Shown here: piece after piece, positions 36,514-45,133 of the stretch
How positions within the stretch are numbered: position 1 is the first letter of the stretch
Layout: every line of letters starts with the position of its first letter
DNA from: Proteiniphilum sp. X52
Lineage (GTDB): Bacteria > Bacteroidota > Bacteroidia > Bacteroidales > Dysgonomonadaceae
DNA: 64,000 bases
Direction: 5' to 3'
Assembly (NCBI RefSeq): GCF_003712195.1
Contig: NZ_RDSD01000018.1
Coordinates: 1-64,000 of the forward strand
Position numbers and translations under genes: made by a program
The notes under the pieces: generated by a model
Seen by the model: the letters and a program-made list of their open reading frames with translations, nothing else
What the model was told of the DNA's origin: nothing
Databases searched by the model: none

Positions 36514-36542
36514 ACTGCCCGAAAGGCCTAAGATCGGACAGT
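36514..36542. terminator. Hairpin between FecR and SusC genes
   Basis: ACTGCCCGA aaggcctaaga TCGGACAGT forms a 9-bp stem just after the FecR stop. The T-rich tail (CTTTTAT) is on the plus-strand side, so minus-strand termination is not assured. It may separate FecR from SusC expression. Confidence 0.4.
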
Positions 36543-36550
36543 CTTTTATC

Positions 36551-37717
36551 TTATTTGTACAGGATTATTTTATCTCCTTCAGATTTGTATTGGATATCTG
36601 TAACCGCCTGTATCTGATCCAGCAGATAATTAAGCGGCCTTGCTTTCTCGGCGCTTCCGGTAAACCGCATTTTCCCTATCTCCGGGCTTTCATAGATGAT
36701 CCTGAAGTCATACCATCTTTCCAATTGGGCAAATATTTCGGTTAAGGGCTGGTTCCTGAACACGAACTCTCCTTTTACCCAGGCTGTGTAAATATCCGTA
36801 TTTACCTGCCGGACGGATATTTCGTCGGATGATTTATCCAGCCGGAAATTGTGCGCGGGTTGTAGCAAAAAGGGTTCCTGGTTTTCAGGCAAACGGATAC
36901 GGATGCTGCCTTCCACTAAGGTGGCATTGACATACGGATTTGTCTGGTATGCGTTGATATTGAACGAGGTTCCCATCACTTCGATAGTAAGATCCGGAGT
37001 CTGTATAATAAATGGTTTCCCGTCTTTTTTGACTTCAAAATAAGCTTCGCCCGACAACTCCACGTGGCGGGTGTCCCCTTCAAAATAAGAGGGAAATGTC
37101 AATTGCGACTCTGAATTAAGAAAGACTTTAGATCCATCTGACAATATCAGTTCATATTCACCGCATTTAGGTACATATATTGTTTGGTGTTCTATTCTCT
37201 TTTTAAAAGGTGTTGTCTTTTGGAAACTTATAACCCCTTCGCTATTATTTGAAATAATGGTGCCATCCTCTTTTCTCACTTCAAAAGATTCGGACAGGTC
37301 GATCTTTTCACCTTGCATTGAGAGAAGATATGCTTTTTTAGACCCAGGATCAAAAATATTTTTTTCCACTTTTTTGGGGAGCCTGTCTTCCTGAAAGCTG
37401 AAATAATTTAGTGCCATAATAAATAGCGCGATGACTGCGGCAGAAGAAACAGCGTATTTAAACCCTTTTTTTTGATATAAGGGCGTTTTCCTCTCGATAT
37501 TCAGGCAGAGCTTACCGGAAATAGTATTGAAAACCTTATCCTTATCAAATAGTTCGTCATTTTCTCTTCCTTCTTTTAATGATCGGTAAAGCTTTCTGTT
37601 TTCTGTATCTTCATTAAGCCAATGTTGAAAATGTCTGTCATCTTCAGGTATCTCTTCACTTAATACCTTTAATAACAGTTTCCATTTATCAATGACGTTT
37701 TTTTCTATCTTCAACAT
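36551..37717 (-). CDS. FecR-family anti-sigma factor
   Basis: The 388-residue regulator has a cytoplasmic N-terminus (HFQHWLNEDTENRKLYRSLK) and one membrane helix at about 87-106 (FKYAVSSAAVIALFIMALNY). The periplasmic FecR domain spans about 180-290 (VPKCGEYELILSDGSKVFLN, ESQLTFPSYFEGDTRHVELS, GEAYFEVKKDGKPF, VMGTSFNINAY). A DUF4974-like C-terminal domain (TEIFAQLERWYDFRIIYE) would touch the receptor's STN domain. It transmits receptor occupancy to the sigma factor encoded 64 bases upstream. Confidence 0.93.
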   Translation of the reverse strand: MLKIEKNVIDKWKLLLKVLSEEIPEDDRHFQHWLNEDTENRKLYRSLKEGRENDELFDKDKVFNTISGKLCLNIERKTPLYQKKGFKYAVSSAAVIALFIMALNYFSFQEDRLPKKVEKNIFDPGSKKAYLLSMQGEKIDLSESFEVRKEDGTIISNNSEGVISFQKTTPFKKRIEHQTIYVPKCGEYELILSDGSKVFLNSESQLTFPSYFEGDTRHVELSGEAYFEVKKDGKPFIIQTPDLTIEVMGTSFNINAYQTNPYVNATLVEGSIRIRLPENQEPFLLQPAHNFRLDKSSDEISVRQVNTDIYTAWVKGEFVFRNQPLTEIFAQLERWYDFRIIYESPEIGKMRFTGSAEKARPLNYLLDQIQAVTDIQYKSEGDKIILYK

Positions 37718-37781
37718 ATTGCTTGCTTGTTTACCCTATAACACAACGATTTTTAAAAAGTATTATTTACATCCCGAATCT

Positions 37782-38303
37782 TTATCCTATTTTTTCTTTT
37801 AAAATCCGATAAGCCTTGGATACCTGCACTTTAACAGTATTGACGGAGATGCCCAACAAATCGGCCACCTCGACGTATTTCTTCTTTTCCAGGGTTGTCA
37901 TCACAAATATTTTTTTGCATCTGTCCGGTAATTCGTCAATGGCTTTCAGGAGTAACCTTTTCAATTCTTCAATATCTTCGTCGTGCACATCGTCGTCAAT
38001 CAGATCTATTGTGATTTCATAACCGTACACGAAACGTTTATTATCCCTGAGGTAATTCAATGACGCGTTGAAAACGGATTTATAAGCGTAGGCTTTAAAA
38101 GAACATTTGTCAGGTAGTATATCCCTCTTTTCCCAGCAACGGATAAAAAAATCCTGTACGATATCGGCCGATGCCGGGGAGTCGCCGGTTATGTTGTATG
38201 CCCAGACGAAAAGCCTGTCGCTATAGCGATAGAAGATCTTCTTAAAGGCTTCTTCATCACCGGTCTTTAATTTTTTTATCAACTTGTTCTCTTCGTTTTT
38301 CAT
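37782..38303 (-). CDS. ECF sigma factor of the mannan locus
   Basis: The 173-residue ECF sigma factor has region 2 (KTGDEEAFKKIFYRYSDRLF, SADIVQDFFIRCWEKRD) and region 4 (LPDRCKKIFVMTTLEKKKYV, EVADLLGISVNTVKVQVSKA). It would be released by the adjacent FecR protein when the SusC receptor binds ligand. It heads the sigma-FecR-SusC-SusD-GH92 run. Two tandem palindromic units lie directly before its ATG, the nearer one 31 bases away. Unlike the sigma at 2221 it has no hydrophobic tail. Confidence 0.93.
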   Translation of the reverse strand: MKNEENKLIKKLKTGDEEAFKKIFYRYSDRLFVWAYNITGDSPASADIVQDFFIRCWEKRDILPDKCSFKAYAYKSVFNASLNYLRDNKRFVYGYEITIDLIDDDVHDEDIEELKRLLLKAIDELPDRCKKIFVMTTLEKKKYVEVADLLGISVNTVKVQVSKAYRILKEKIG

Positions 38304-38334
38304 ACGATTAAAATTATTTATTTTAAAGGTATCG

Positions 38335-38481
38335 TATGGAACTCGCTTTTAATCGTGTTCTTGTGTGAGAACAATTATCATGCTCGTTTCATATGACTAA
38401 AATATTTATTCTCAAAGGTATCGTATGGAGCTCGCTTTGATCATGTTTTTGTGAACGAACAATTCTAGTGCTCGTTTCATA
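38335..38481 (-). repeat. Start-codon palindromic repeats, two tandem units
   Basis: Unit 1 (38335-38393) and unit 2 (38424-38481) begin 89 bases apart. Each has TATGGA(A/G)CTCGC at one end and GCTCGTTTCATA at the other, with an inner hairpin (GTTCT-CACACA-AGAAC in unit 1, minus strand). The spacers are alike (AAAGGTATCG). Together with 2864-3059 they form the GAAACGAGC subgroup, tied to sigma genes in both loci. The remaining gap up to 38755 shows only a short remnant at about 38600-38615. Confidence 0.75.
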
Positions 38482-38755
38482 GATACTTTCCGCAAAAGAT
38501 ATGTAAAAGGAAACACGGGTAGAAGTGAAAAGTGTTATTTTAAAATTAAATTTAACGTTTTTTAGGTGGTGGGGTGTTCCAGAGGCTTGGAACAATGTAG
38601 CATGTTCGTTTCAAAATGTCCGGAGCGGTAAATGATTATCCGGCCAAAATTTTGACTTTTCTTATGTGATCTATTAGGGTTTCATTCCCCGCTAGTTCTT
38701 TTCCAGATTACATCATCGTTTTTGAATAAATCCAGCCCTCATTGTTTGATAATTT

Positions 38756-38948
38756 AGAAGCTGTTTTGAATTTTTTCATCCATTGTTTTTTAGCCATTTT
38801 TTGATGGATTTGGATTTTCATTGATTGAAATGTGGCGGGCCACTTAAAAGAAATGAAAGTTCAAAGGCGCGAAAAAGGGCAAAAAACAAGATGAAAGAGT
38901 CGAAAAATAAGCGTAAAATAATTATTCGTAAAATTCAAAACAGTTTCT
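38756..38948. mobile_element. 193-bp MITE-like element (copy 1)
   Basis: The element has 19-bp terminal inverted repeats, AGAAGCTGTTTTGAATTTT and AGAAACTGTTTTGAATTTT, one base apart. It has no coding frame. A second copy at 49888-50080 has the same length and differs at about four positions. It lies immediately downstream of aroB (20 bases from its stop). A clear target-site duplication is not visible. Confidence 0.8.
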
Positions 38949-38968
38949 TAAATTAAAATCAGGGATCA

Positions 38969-40024
38969 TTACAATCCCGCCGAATCCCTGTAGAAGTCGA
39001 GCGCTTCGAAAAGCAATTCCTTGTTCGTTGTGCGGTCGATACGCACATCCCCTATATCGCTCAACAGTGTGAAATGGATGGTGTCGCCTATATTTTTTTT
39101 GTCGTGCCGGGCTATTTCGTACAATGCCTCATAATCGTCGCAGGAGATGGGGAATGCGCCGTAGTGCTCCTGAATGAAACGGACGCTCTTTTGTAATTTT
39201 TCTTTGGGGAAACCACAGAGCCTGTATGAGAGCCAGAGTTCCACAATCATCCCCCAGGCCACGGCATAACCATGCGGCACAGGCTTCTCGCGGTTCATGG
39301 CAAAACTCTCAAAGGCATGGGCTGTGGTGTGGCCGAAATTCAATGCTTTGCGGATATTTTTTTCGTACGGATCTTTATCCACCACACCTTGCTTGATATT
39401 CACCGACCGGAAAACGAGCTCATTCAGCTTTGAAAAATCCGCCTCATGGAAAGGATAAGCAAGCACCTCTTCCCATTCCGCCGTTGAGTGGATCAACGCA
39501 TGCTTGATCATCTCCGCGTATCCCGATAAAATGTCGGGGTGACCAAGTGTATGGAAAAAATCGGACGAGATGATCACAGCCTCGGAGGGATAAAAGGAGC
39601 CTATCTCATTTTTATATCCTTCGAAATTGATACCGGTCTTCCCGCCCACGGCTGCGTCCACGGCTCCGAGCAGCGTGGTGGGGATATTGATATAGCTGAT
39701 GCCCCGCTTAAAGGTCGCTGCTGCAAATCCTCCCAAATCGGTGACCATGCCTCCTCCCAGATTTACCAGTAATGAATGGCGTGTCGCACCGTTTTCAGTG
39801 AGGAGTTGCCATACCCTGGTGAGGTTTTCAATGGTTTTGTTGGTATCGCCGGCAGGGATTACAATTTCTTTGGCATCGCGCATGAATGGTATGCCCGCAA
39901 GCAGGGGAAAACAACGCGTATGCGTATTTTCATCCGTGAGAATAAACAGTTTGTCGTGCCTGATGTTTTGAATGGCTTTTTCCACATCGGTTACAAGATG
40001 GTCGCTTTTGATGATTTGCTGCAT
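38969..40024 (-). CDS. aroB: 3-Dehydroquinate synthase
   Basis: The 351-residue enzyme converts DAHP to 3-dehydroquinate, step two of the shikimate pathway, in the cytoplasm. NAD-binding parts are visible (VIPAGDTNKTIENLTRVWQL, VNLGGGMVTDLGGFAAATFK, RGISYINIPTTLLGAVDAAVG), and metal ligands in GYAEMIKHALIH and LNFGHTTAHAFES. It is slightly shorter at the N-terminus than the E. coli enzyme but complete. It lies 11 bases downstream of the GH3 fusion gene and may be co-transcribed with it. Confidence 0.96.
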   Translation of the reverse strand: MQQIIKSDHLVTDVEKAIQNIRHDKLFILTDENTHTRCFPLLAGIPFMRDAKEIVIPAGDTNKTIENLTRVWQLLTENGATRHSLLVNLGGGMVTDLGGFAAATFKRGISYINIPTTLLGAVDAAVGGKTGINFEGYKNEIGSFYPSEAVIISSDFFHTLGHPDILSGYAEMIKHALIHSTAEWEEVLAYPFHEADFSKLNELVFRSVNIKQGVVDKDPYEKNIRKALNFGHTTAHAFESFAMNREKPVPHGYAVAWGMIVELWLSYRLCGFPKEKLQKSVRFIQEHYGAFPISCDDYEALYEIARHDKKNIGDTIHFTLLSDIGDVRIDRTTNKELLFEALDFYRDSAGL

Positions 40025-40035
40025 AGCTTATATTT

Positions 40036-43020
40036 CTAATCGGTTGTTATCGGGCTTTTTATTGTCTTCAAGGCGTGATATAACTCTTCCTGGATACGCT
40101 CTCTGATGCTAAGAGTAGAAAAGCGGTTGGGACTCCTTGAAGGATTTACCCTATTGGAGAGAAAGATATAAATCATATTGTGGGTGGGGTCGACCCAGAA
40201 GCTGGTGCCGGTGAAGCCGGTGTGGCCATATACTTCGATGGGGGTTCCCGGGCTGGCCGGGCTGTATCGGCTGTTGGTGGGATCGGGTTTGTCGAATCCC
40301 AAACCGCGGCGGCTGATGCTGCTTTTCGTCGTGGTAAAGAGCCTGACCGTCTCTTCACTCAAATAACGCTCTCCTCCATATTCGCCTCCGTTAAGCCACA
40401 TCTGATAGAGTTTGGCCAGGTCGTTGGCATTGGAAAAAAGACCTGCATTACCCGATATGCCGCCGAAAAGGGCGGCGCCTTCATCATGGACGTACCCCCG
40501 TACGTGTTGTTTGCGGAAAAAAGGATCATTTTCAGTCGCAGGAATTCTTTCAATGGGTATATGCTTTAACGGTTGGAAAGTAGCAGATGCTCCCAGCTTA
40601 TGGTAGAAATTCTGTTTCACGTAAGTATCCAGATCGGTTCCCGACACAGACTCCACCGCTTCCTTCAAAAGCATGAAATTAAGGCAGCTGTATCGGTAAC
40701 TCCCTTTCCGGCTCAACGGAGTATCGATGACCTCTTTCAACAGTTTGTCGCGCATCTCGTTGCTTGCATACAGTCCTTTGGCGACGGGAAGATGAAATTG
40801 CTCCGATTCACGCGTGGAGATCAGTTCGGGTAGGAACTTATAGTCAGTACGGCCCCAGGCTCCCGCATAACGGACATGATAGATTGCCGATTGCTTGCCG
40901 AACAGGGAACCGGAGTAGCTCTTTTCGTCAATAGCTGCGGCATAGTAAGGGATAAAAGCACTTACCCCTGTTTCATGCAACAGCAGTGAGCGTATGGTAA
41001 GATTCGCCTTGTTGCTGCCCTTAGTCTGCGAGACGAATTTACCGAGCGGATCCTGAAGGCGTATTTTTTTCTCGTCATACAATTTCATGATAGCAGGGAG
41101 GGTCGCGGTTGCCTTGGTAACCGATGCCAGGTCGTAGACTGTTTCGTCCGTCACGTCAGGGCTTTCCCCGTAATCGAATTTGCCGAACTCCCTTTCATAG
41201 ATCACCACCCCGTCTTTTGCCACCAGGATCTGACATCCGGGATAGGCCCGCTGTCTGATCCCTTCCATTGCGATACTCTCTATCTCACTGAATCTTTCCG
41301 AAGCCAACCCTGTCTCTTCGGGCATGGAATAGCCCAGGCGTATCTTTTTTGTGTTAAGGCCTGTGCCTTCCTTGATAGCAGTAGTCGATACCGGAAGCTT
41401 ACCACTGATACCAATTCCTCCGAAAATACCTTGGGCCACACTCATCTGCGCGAAATCAGCAGCATCGTAGCCTATGAGGGTTGCTGTGGTGTTGTTGAAT
41501 GATGCTTGAAAATGATCTATCCTGTAAGGAGAGGTGAAAAATGCAAGTATGGTCTTCCGGTTTTTTGTCAGTTGTTGTAACGCTTCCGCGTCAACGGCAT
41601 TGCTTGAGTGGATGGAGATAATAATCAGGTCATACTCTTTCAACGCTTTTATTTCGGAGAGTGCTGCTGTGGATTGAGCGTTGAAAGTGGTTAGGGGGGC
41701 GTATTTTTTCAGATACTTGTGGAACGTGTTGTCGGCAGGAGCACCGATGGAGACGGCGGCGATCTTTGTCTGGTCGAGTTTCCTCACCGGGATCAACTCA
41801 TTCTCATTTTTGAGAAGCGTGACAGCCCCGTCATAAATCTTCCGCCGTATCCATTCTGCGGAAGGGGCATTCACTTTGTTATGAATGGTGGAAGTATTGA
41901 TAGGTGTAAACTTGTTTGCACCCAGGATATATTTGTAAGACAGTATTTTCCGTACTTTTTCTTCGAGGAGTGAAGTTGGAATCGTACCCTCTTCGACTGC
42001 TTTTTTCACCGATGCGAACTCTTTTCCCTGGTTCACCACTCCTAATATGATGTCATTGCCGGCCAACAGGGCTTTTATGCTTGCTTCGGGTTGATCAGAG
42101 ACGCCCTTCATGGCCATACCGTCGGTAAAAGTGAGTCCGGTGAACCCCATTTCCTTTTTGAGAAGGTGCGTGCCTACTTCAGGGGAAAGCGACGCGGGCA
42201 TACCTTTTGTCTGTAATGCCGGCACGTTCAGGTGACCTGTCATCATTCCCGACAATCCGGCACGGATATACTCACGGAATGGAAAAAGTTCTATCTGTTC
42301 CAATCGTCCGCGGTTATGCGGGATAGTCGGCAATGTCTTGTGAGAGTCTTCAGAGGTGTCGCCATGACCGGGGAAATGTTTCGCTACAGACATCACGCCG
42401 TTTTCCTCCAATCCTTTTGCATAGGCAATTCCTTTCTTTGCCGTATTGAGCGGATTTTCTCCGTAGGAACGGGTACCGATAACGGGATTTTTAGGATTAG
42501 TATGGACGTCGAGAGAAGGGGAGAAATTTACATGAATACCCATTTCTCTGCATTGGCGTGCTATTTCCTTTCCATAGAGTTTCACTATCTCTTCATCCTG
42601 TATGGCTCCGATGATCATATTCCTGGGATATTTCGGGGCGTCAGTCAATCGCATGGACAAACCCCACTCACCGTCGAGGGAAATCAAAAGCGGTATGTCG
42701 GCAAGTTGTTGGGCATAATTAGTGATATCGGCCTGCTGGGCCAATGTTCCCTTTGAAAAGAGTAATCCTCCCACTTTCTGATTCCGGATATACCCCGATA
42801 TTCTATCCTTCCAACCACTATTGGGTTCTACTATGGGCATAAAAAGCTGCCCAACCTTTTCGTCGAGGGTCATTTTCGTATATACCGAATCCACCCACCG
42901 GGTCATTCCCCCTTTATCCGTCTGTTCATACAGGTTGGTAGGCACCTGCGCTGACAAAAGCACCGGATATATAATAGAAATGCATAAAAAAATTGTCTTC
43001 TTCCTCATAGGTCTCTTCAT
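40036..43020 (-). CDS. GH3 glycosidase fused to a serine beta-lactamase-like hydrolase
   Basis: The 994-residue secreted protein has a signal peptide (TIFLCISIIYPVLLSAQ); translation may start at 43020 or at the Met at 43008. Residues about 35-370 are a GH3 catalytic domain of the NagZ type, with VAKHFPGHGDTSEDSHKTLP and the nucleophile Asp in TFTDGMAMKGV. Residues about 385-560 match the GH3 C-terminal region. Residues about 590-980 form a class C beta-lactamase/esterase fold with SVTK and HTGFTG. The usual Tyr-x-Asn triad appears as YSC. Such fusions occur in Bacteroidetes and are thought to act on peptidoglycan fragments. Confidence 0.92.
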   Translation of the reverse strand: MKRPMRKKTIFLCISIIYPVLLSAQVPTNLYEQTDKGGMTRWVDSVYTKMTLDEKVGQLFMPIVEPNSGWKDRISGYIRNQKVGGLLFSKGTLAQQADITNYAQQLADIPLLISLDGEWGLSMRLTDAPKYPRNMIIGAIQDEEIVKLYGKEIARQCREMGIHVNFSPSLDVHTNPKNPVIGTRSYGENPLNTAKKGIAYAKGLEENGVMSVAKHFPGHGDTSEDSHKTLPTIPHNRGRLEQIELFPFREYIRAGLSGMMTGHLNVPALQTKGMPASLSPEVGTHLLKKEMGFTGLTFTDGMAMKGVSDQPEASIKALLAGNDIILGVVNQGKEFASVKKAVEEGTIPTSLLEEKVRKILSYKYILGANKFTPINTSTIHNKVNAPSAEWIRRKIYDGAVTLLKNENELIPVRKLDQTKIAAVSIGAPADNTFHKYLKKYAPLTTFNAQSTAALSEIKALKEYDLIIISIHSSNAVDAEALQQLTKNRKTILAFFTSPYRIDHFQASFNNTTATLIGYDAADFAQMSVAQGIFGGIGISGKLPVSTTAIKEGTGLNTKKIRLGYSMPEETGLASERFSEIESIAMEGIRQRAYPGCQILVAKDGVVIYEREFGKFDYGESPDVTDETVYDLASVTKATATLPAIMKLYDEKKIRLQDPLGKFVSQTKGSNKANLTIRSLLLHETGVSAFIPYYAAAIDEKSYSGSLFGKQSAIYHVRYAGAWGRTDYKFLPELISTRESEQFHLPVAKGLYASNEMRDKLLKEVIDTPLSRKGSYRYSCLNFMLLKEAVESVSGTDLDTYVKQNFYHKLGASATFQPLKHIPIERIPATENDPFFRKQHVRGYVHDEGAALFGGISGNAGLFSNANDLAKLYQMWLNGGEYGGERYLSEETVRLFTTTKSSISRRGLGFDKPDPTNSRYSPASPGTPIEVYGHTGFTGTSFWVDPTHNMIYIFLSNRVNPSRSPNRFSTLSIRERIQEELYHALKTIKSPITTD

Positions 43021-43034
43021 AAAGCTCTCTACTT

Positions 43035-43275
43035 GAACTTGGAACTTGGAACTTGGAACTTGGAACTTAGAACTTGGAACTTAGAACTTAGAACTTGGAA
43101 CTTGGAACTTGGAACCGGGAACTGGAAAGTGAAGAAATTTAAAAGTCTTGGTTCTTGGCTCTTGGTTCTTGGTTCTTGACTCTTGGCTCTTTGCTCTAAT
43201 ATTTACTTTCACTTTTAGATTCCCACTTTTCCATCTTTCCATCTTTCCACCTTTCCACCATTTCACCATTTCACC
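43035..43275. repeat. Short tandem repeat arrays (7, 7 and 8 bp)
   Basis: Eleven GAACTT(G/A) heptads run from 43035 to 43111. A second stretch (about 43146-43193) repeats TCTTGGY-like heptads. A third (about 43228-43275) repeats eight-base CATCTTTC/CACCATTT units. The arrays fill the gap between the 5'-nucleotidase domain gene and the GH3 gene. Confidence 0.85.
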
Positions 43276-43278
43276 ATT

Positions 43279-44112
43279 TCACCGCTTTGTTTTCTCCAAT
43301 TTCACATCTATTCTCCCTACATAGATTCCTCGACCGCTGGTCTGGTAAATCATTACCTCCTTATCATCCAGGTTTTTGCGTATTTCCGGCTCTTTCATAT
43401 AAGTGTGGCTGTGCCCGCCAATGATCAGGTCGATATTTCGGGTTGATTCCGCTAATATGAGATCCTGCGGGTAACCCAGGTGGGAGAGGCAAATCACCAT
43501 GTCGCATTTATGTTGTGACCGGAGTTGTTCGGCCAATTGGTTGGCTGTCTTCACCGGATCAAGGAATTCCATTCCCTTATAATTCTCTGCGGCGATCAAT
43601 CCCCGGGGACGCACGCAGATACCGATGACCCCTATACGAACGCCATCTTTTTTCAGGATAATATAGGGCTTGACGAGTCCTGCCAATGCTGTCCGGGAAA
43701 AATCGTAATTGCTGGAGACAATGGGGAAATCGGCTTTACGTACCACCTCTTCGAGCACTTCCATCCCGTAATCGAACTCATGGTTACCCAGCGTGGCGGC
43801 ATCATACTTCATCAGGTTCATTGCTTTCACTTCCACTTCTCCTTTGAAGAGGTTGAAATAGGGTGTGCCTTGCAGGAAATCACCCGCGTCGAAGAGAAGC
43901 ACGTTTTTATTCTCCTTCCTGACTTTATCCAGAAAGGAGGCGCGTCGCACCACTCCTCCTTTGTCGGCAGCTGTCCCGTCAGTCTCAGGCAGAGGGTCTA
44001 TTCGACTGTGGGTGTCGTTGGTGTGAAGGATCACAATCTTCTTTTGCGGGAATGCCTGAAAAGAAAGAAACAGGGAGAGGGCGAATATGACAAGTCGGTT
44101 TGTTGAATGCAT
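43279..44112 (-). CDS. 5'-Nucleotidase metallophosphatase domain protein
   Basis: The 277-residue secreted protein has a signal peptide (LVIFALSLFLSFQAFPQ). It is the N-terminal, di-metal catalytic domain of the 5'-nucleotidase/UshA family: ILHTNDTHSR, FDAGDFLQGTPYF, ATLGNHEFDYGMEV, ICLSHLGYPQD and IIGGHSHTYM. It would hydrolyse nucleotides or other phosphoesters in the periplasm. The substrate-binding C-terminal domain is missing from this chain but is encoded separately by the gene 59 bases upstream (44172-44924). The two products probably work together. Confidence 0.92.
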   Translation of the reverse strand: MHSTNRLVIFALSLFLSFQAFPQKKIVILHTNDTHSRIDPLPETDGTAADKGGVVRRASFLDKVRKENKNVLLFDAGDFLQGTPYFNLFKGEVEVKAMNLMKYDAATLGNHEFDYGMEVLEEVVRKADFPIVSSNYDFSRTALAGLVKPYIILKKDGVRIGVIGICVRPRGLIAAENYKGMEFLDPVKTANQLAEQLRSQHKCDMVICLSHLGYPQDLILAESTRNIDLIIGGHSHTYMKEPEIRKNLDDKEVMIYQTSGRGIYVGRIDVKLEKTKR

Positions 44113-44171
44113 GTTTTTAGAGTGAAAAGTGAAAAATTAAAAAAGAATTCGGTTTCTGGGGATGGACGATT

Positions 44172-44924
44172 TTAATTTTTAATGACAATGCGTCCATCGA
44201 GTTGGGATTTGATCTCTTCTCCACGGCGGGTCTGTTCCTTTATCCAGTCGATCATCACATCACGCAACGTAATGCCAGTGTTGACGCTGCTGACAGCATC
44301 GCGGAAGGCGCCCATATTGTCGTTCCCCTCAGCCAGATAGTCGAGTGTGACGATGTGGTAAATTTTGTTCCTGTCAATGGGTTGCCCGTCGATGGTCACA
44401 CTCTTTACTTTTCTCTTGTCGATGACCAGTTTCACGTTCGAAGAGATGCCAGCCCCTCCTATGCGCGCATAGGCGTCGAACATCTTCTCCAGGTCACTTC
44501 CCTTCAGCTCCAGGAAGGTGATGGTATTGTCGAAAGAGTATATTTCGTAAAAGTTGCCTATGGTCACCTCTCCCGCGGGGAGGGTCGCGCGGTGTCCGTG
44601 GACATTCATCACTCCCATGTCCGCTCCACCCTGCAAATGTTCATCTCCATATGATTTCATAACATCCGAAGTGAGGTTGGTCAGCAGGCTTTCAGGCCTC
44701 TTGTAATCCATGAATTGCGCGGATCTGCCGATTGCCACGTTCATCTCCCGGTCGAGTTCTGTTTTATAGGATTGCACGAGCTCCTCCATCTGCCGGTGAG
44801 GGTATGTGTCGAAAGAAGAATTCATCTCGACAATAGTGCCGGACATCTCAGTGATCCGGTATTGCTGATTACAAGAAAGAAGCAAGATCGCCATGCAGGC
44901 AATCCACATTGTTTTTAGTCGCAT
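44172..44924 (-). CDS. 5'-Nucleotidase C-terminal domain lipoprotein
   Basis: From MRLKTMWIACMAILLLSC, a clear lipoprotein signal, the protein has 250 residues. It is the 5'_nucleotid_C substrate-binding domain: SLLTNLTSDVMKSYG, GADMGVMNVHGHRATLPAGE, VTIGNFYEIYSFDNTITFLE and the C-terminal YLAEGNDNMGAF. The upstream in-frame extension (to 44993) would spoil the signal peptide and is rejected. A membrane-tethered binding domain with a separate catalytic chain (43279-44112) is a split version of a normally single enzyme. Confidence 0.9.
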   Translation of the reverse strand: MRLKTMWIACMAILLLSCNQQYRITEMSGTIVEMNSSFDTYPHRQMEELVQSYKTELDREMNVAIGRSAQFMDYKRPESLLTNLTSDVMKSYGDEHLQGGADMGVMNVHGHRATLPAGEVTIGNFYEIYSFDNTITFLELKGSDLEKMFDAYARIGGAGISSNVKLVIDKRKVKSVTIDGQPIDRNKIYHIVTLDYLAEGNDNMGAFRDAVSSVNTGITLRDVMIDWIKEQTRRGEEIKSQLDGRIVIKN

Positions 44925-45041
44925 GTTGTATGTAATTGTAGAAAACAGGTCAAAAGTACATTTTTTTACCTTCTGCGTCAAGACGTAGATCAAAAATAAA
45001 CATTAAATTGTGTTTTGTGCGGAAAATTATGGAAAATTTCC

Positions 45042-45049
45042 TACCTTTG
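45042..45049 (+). promoter_or_regulatory. -7 box TACCTTTG for rplS
   Basis: A match to TAnnTTTG that predicts a start near 45056 and a leader of about 78 bases containing the two-step stem at 45061-45095. Confidence 0.6.
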
Positions 45050-45060
45050 CATCCGCTTTG

Positions 45061-45095
45061 CGCAATCTCTGTCGGCCACAGGCCGTTATATTGCG
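45061..45095 (+). promoter_or_regulatory. Structured 5' leader of rplS
   Basis: CGCAAT (45061-45066) pairs with ATTGCG (45090-45095). Inside, CGGCC-ACA-GGCCG (45073-45085) forms a second stem, leaving an internal loop. A two-tier hairpin at the 5' end of an L19 mRNA resembles ribosomal-protein autoregulatory leaders, where L19 would bind its own message. The fold is visible; the function is inferred. Confidence 0.5.
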
Positions 45096-45133
45096 TTCAA
45101 AAGGGTTAATTATTAACATAAAGCTTGACAAAA

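Noticed and set aside
36514-36542. Hairpin as a firm terminator of the sigma-FecR transcript
   Set aside because: The T-rich side faces the opposite strand, so on the relevant strand the stem lacks a U-run; it is listed only with low confidence.
38757-38948. The 193-bp repeat as a structured RNA in place of a MITE
   Set aside because: Perfectly placed inverted ends and near identity between two unrelated sites fit mobile DNA better; an RNA role is not excluded but nothing visible supports it.
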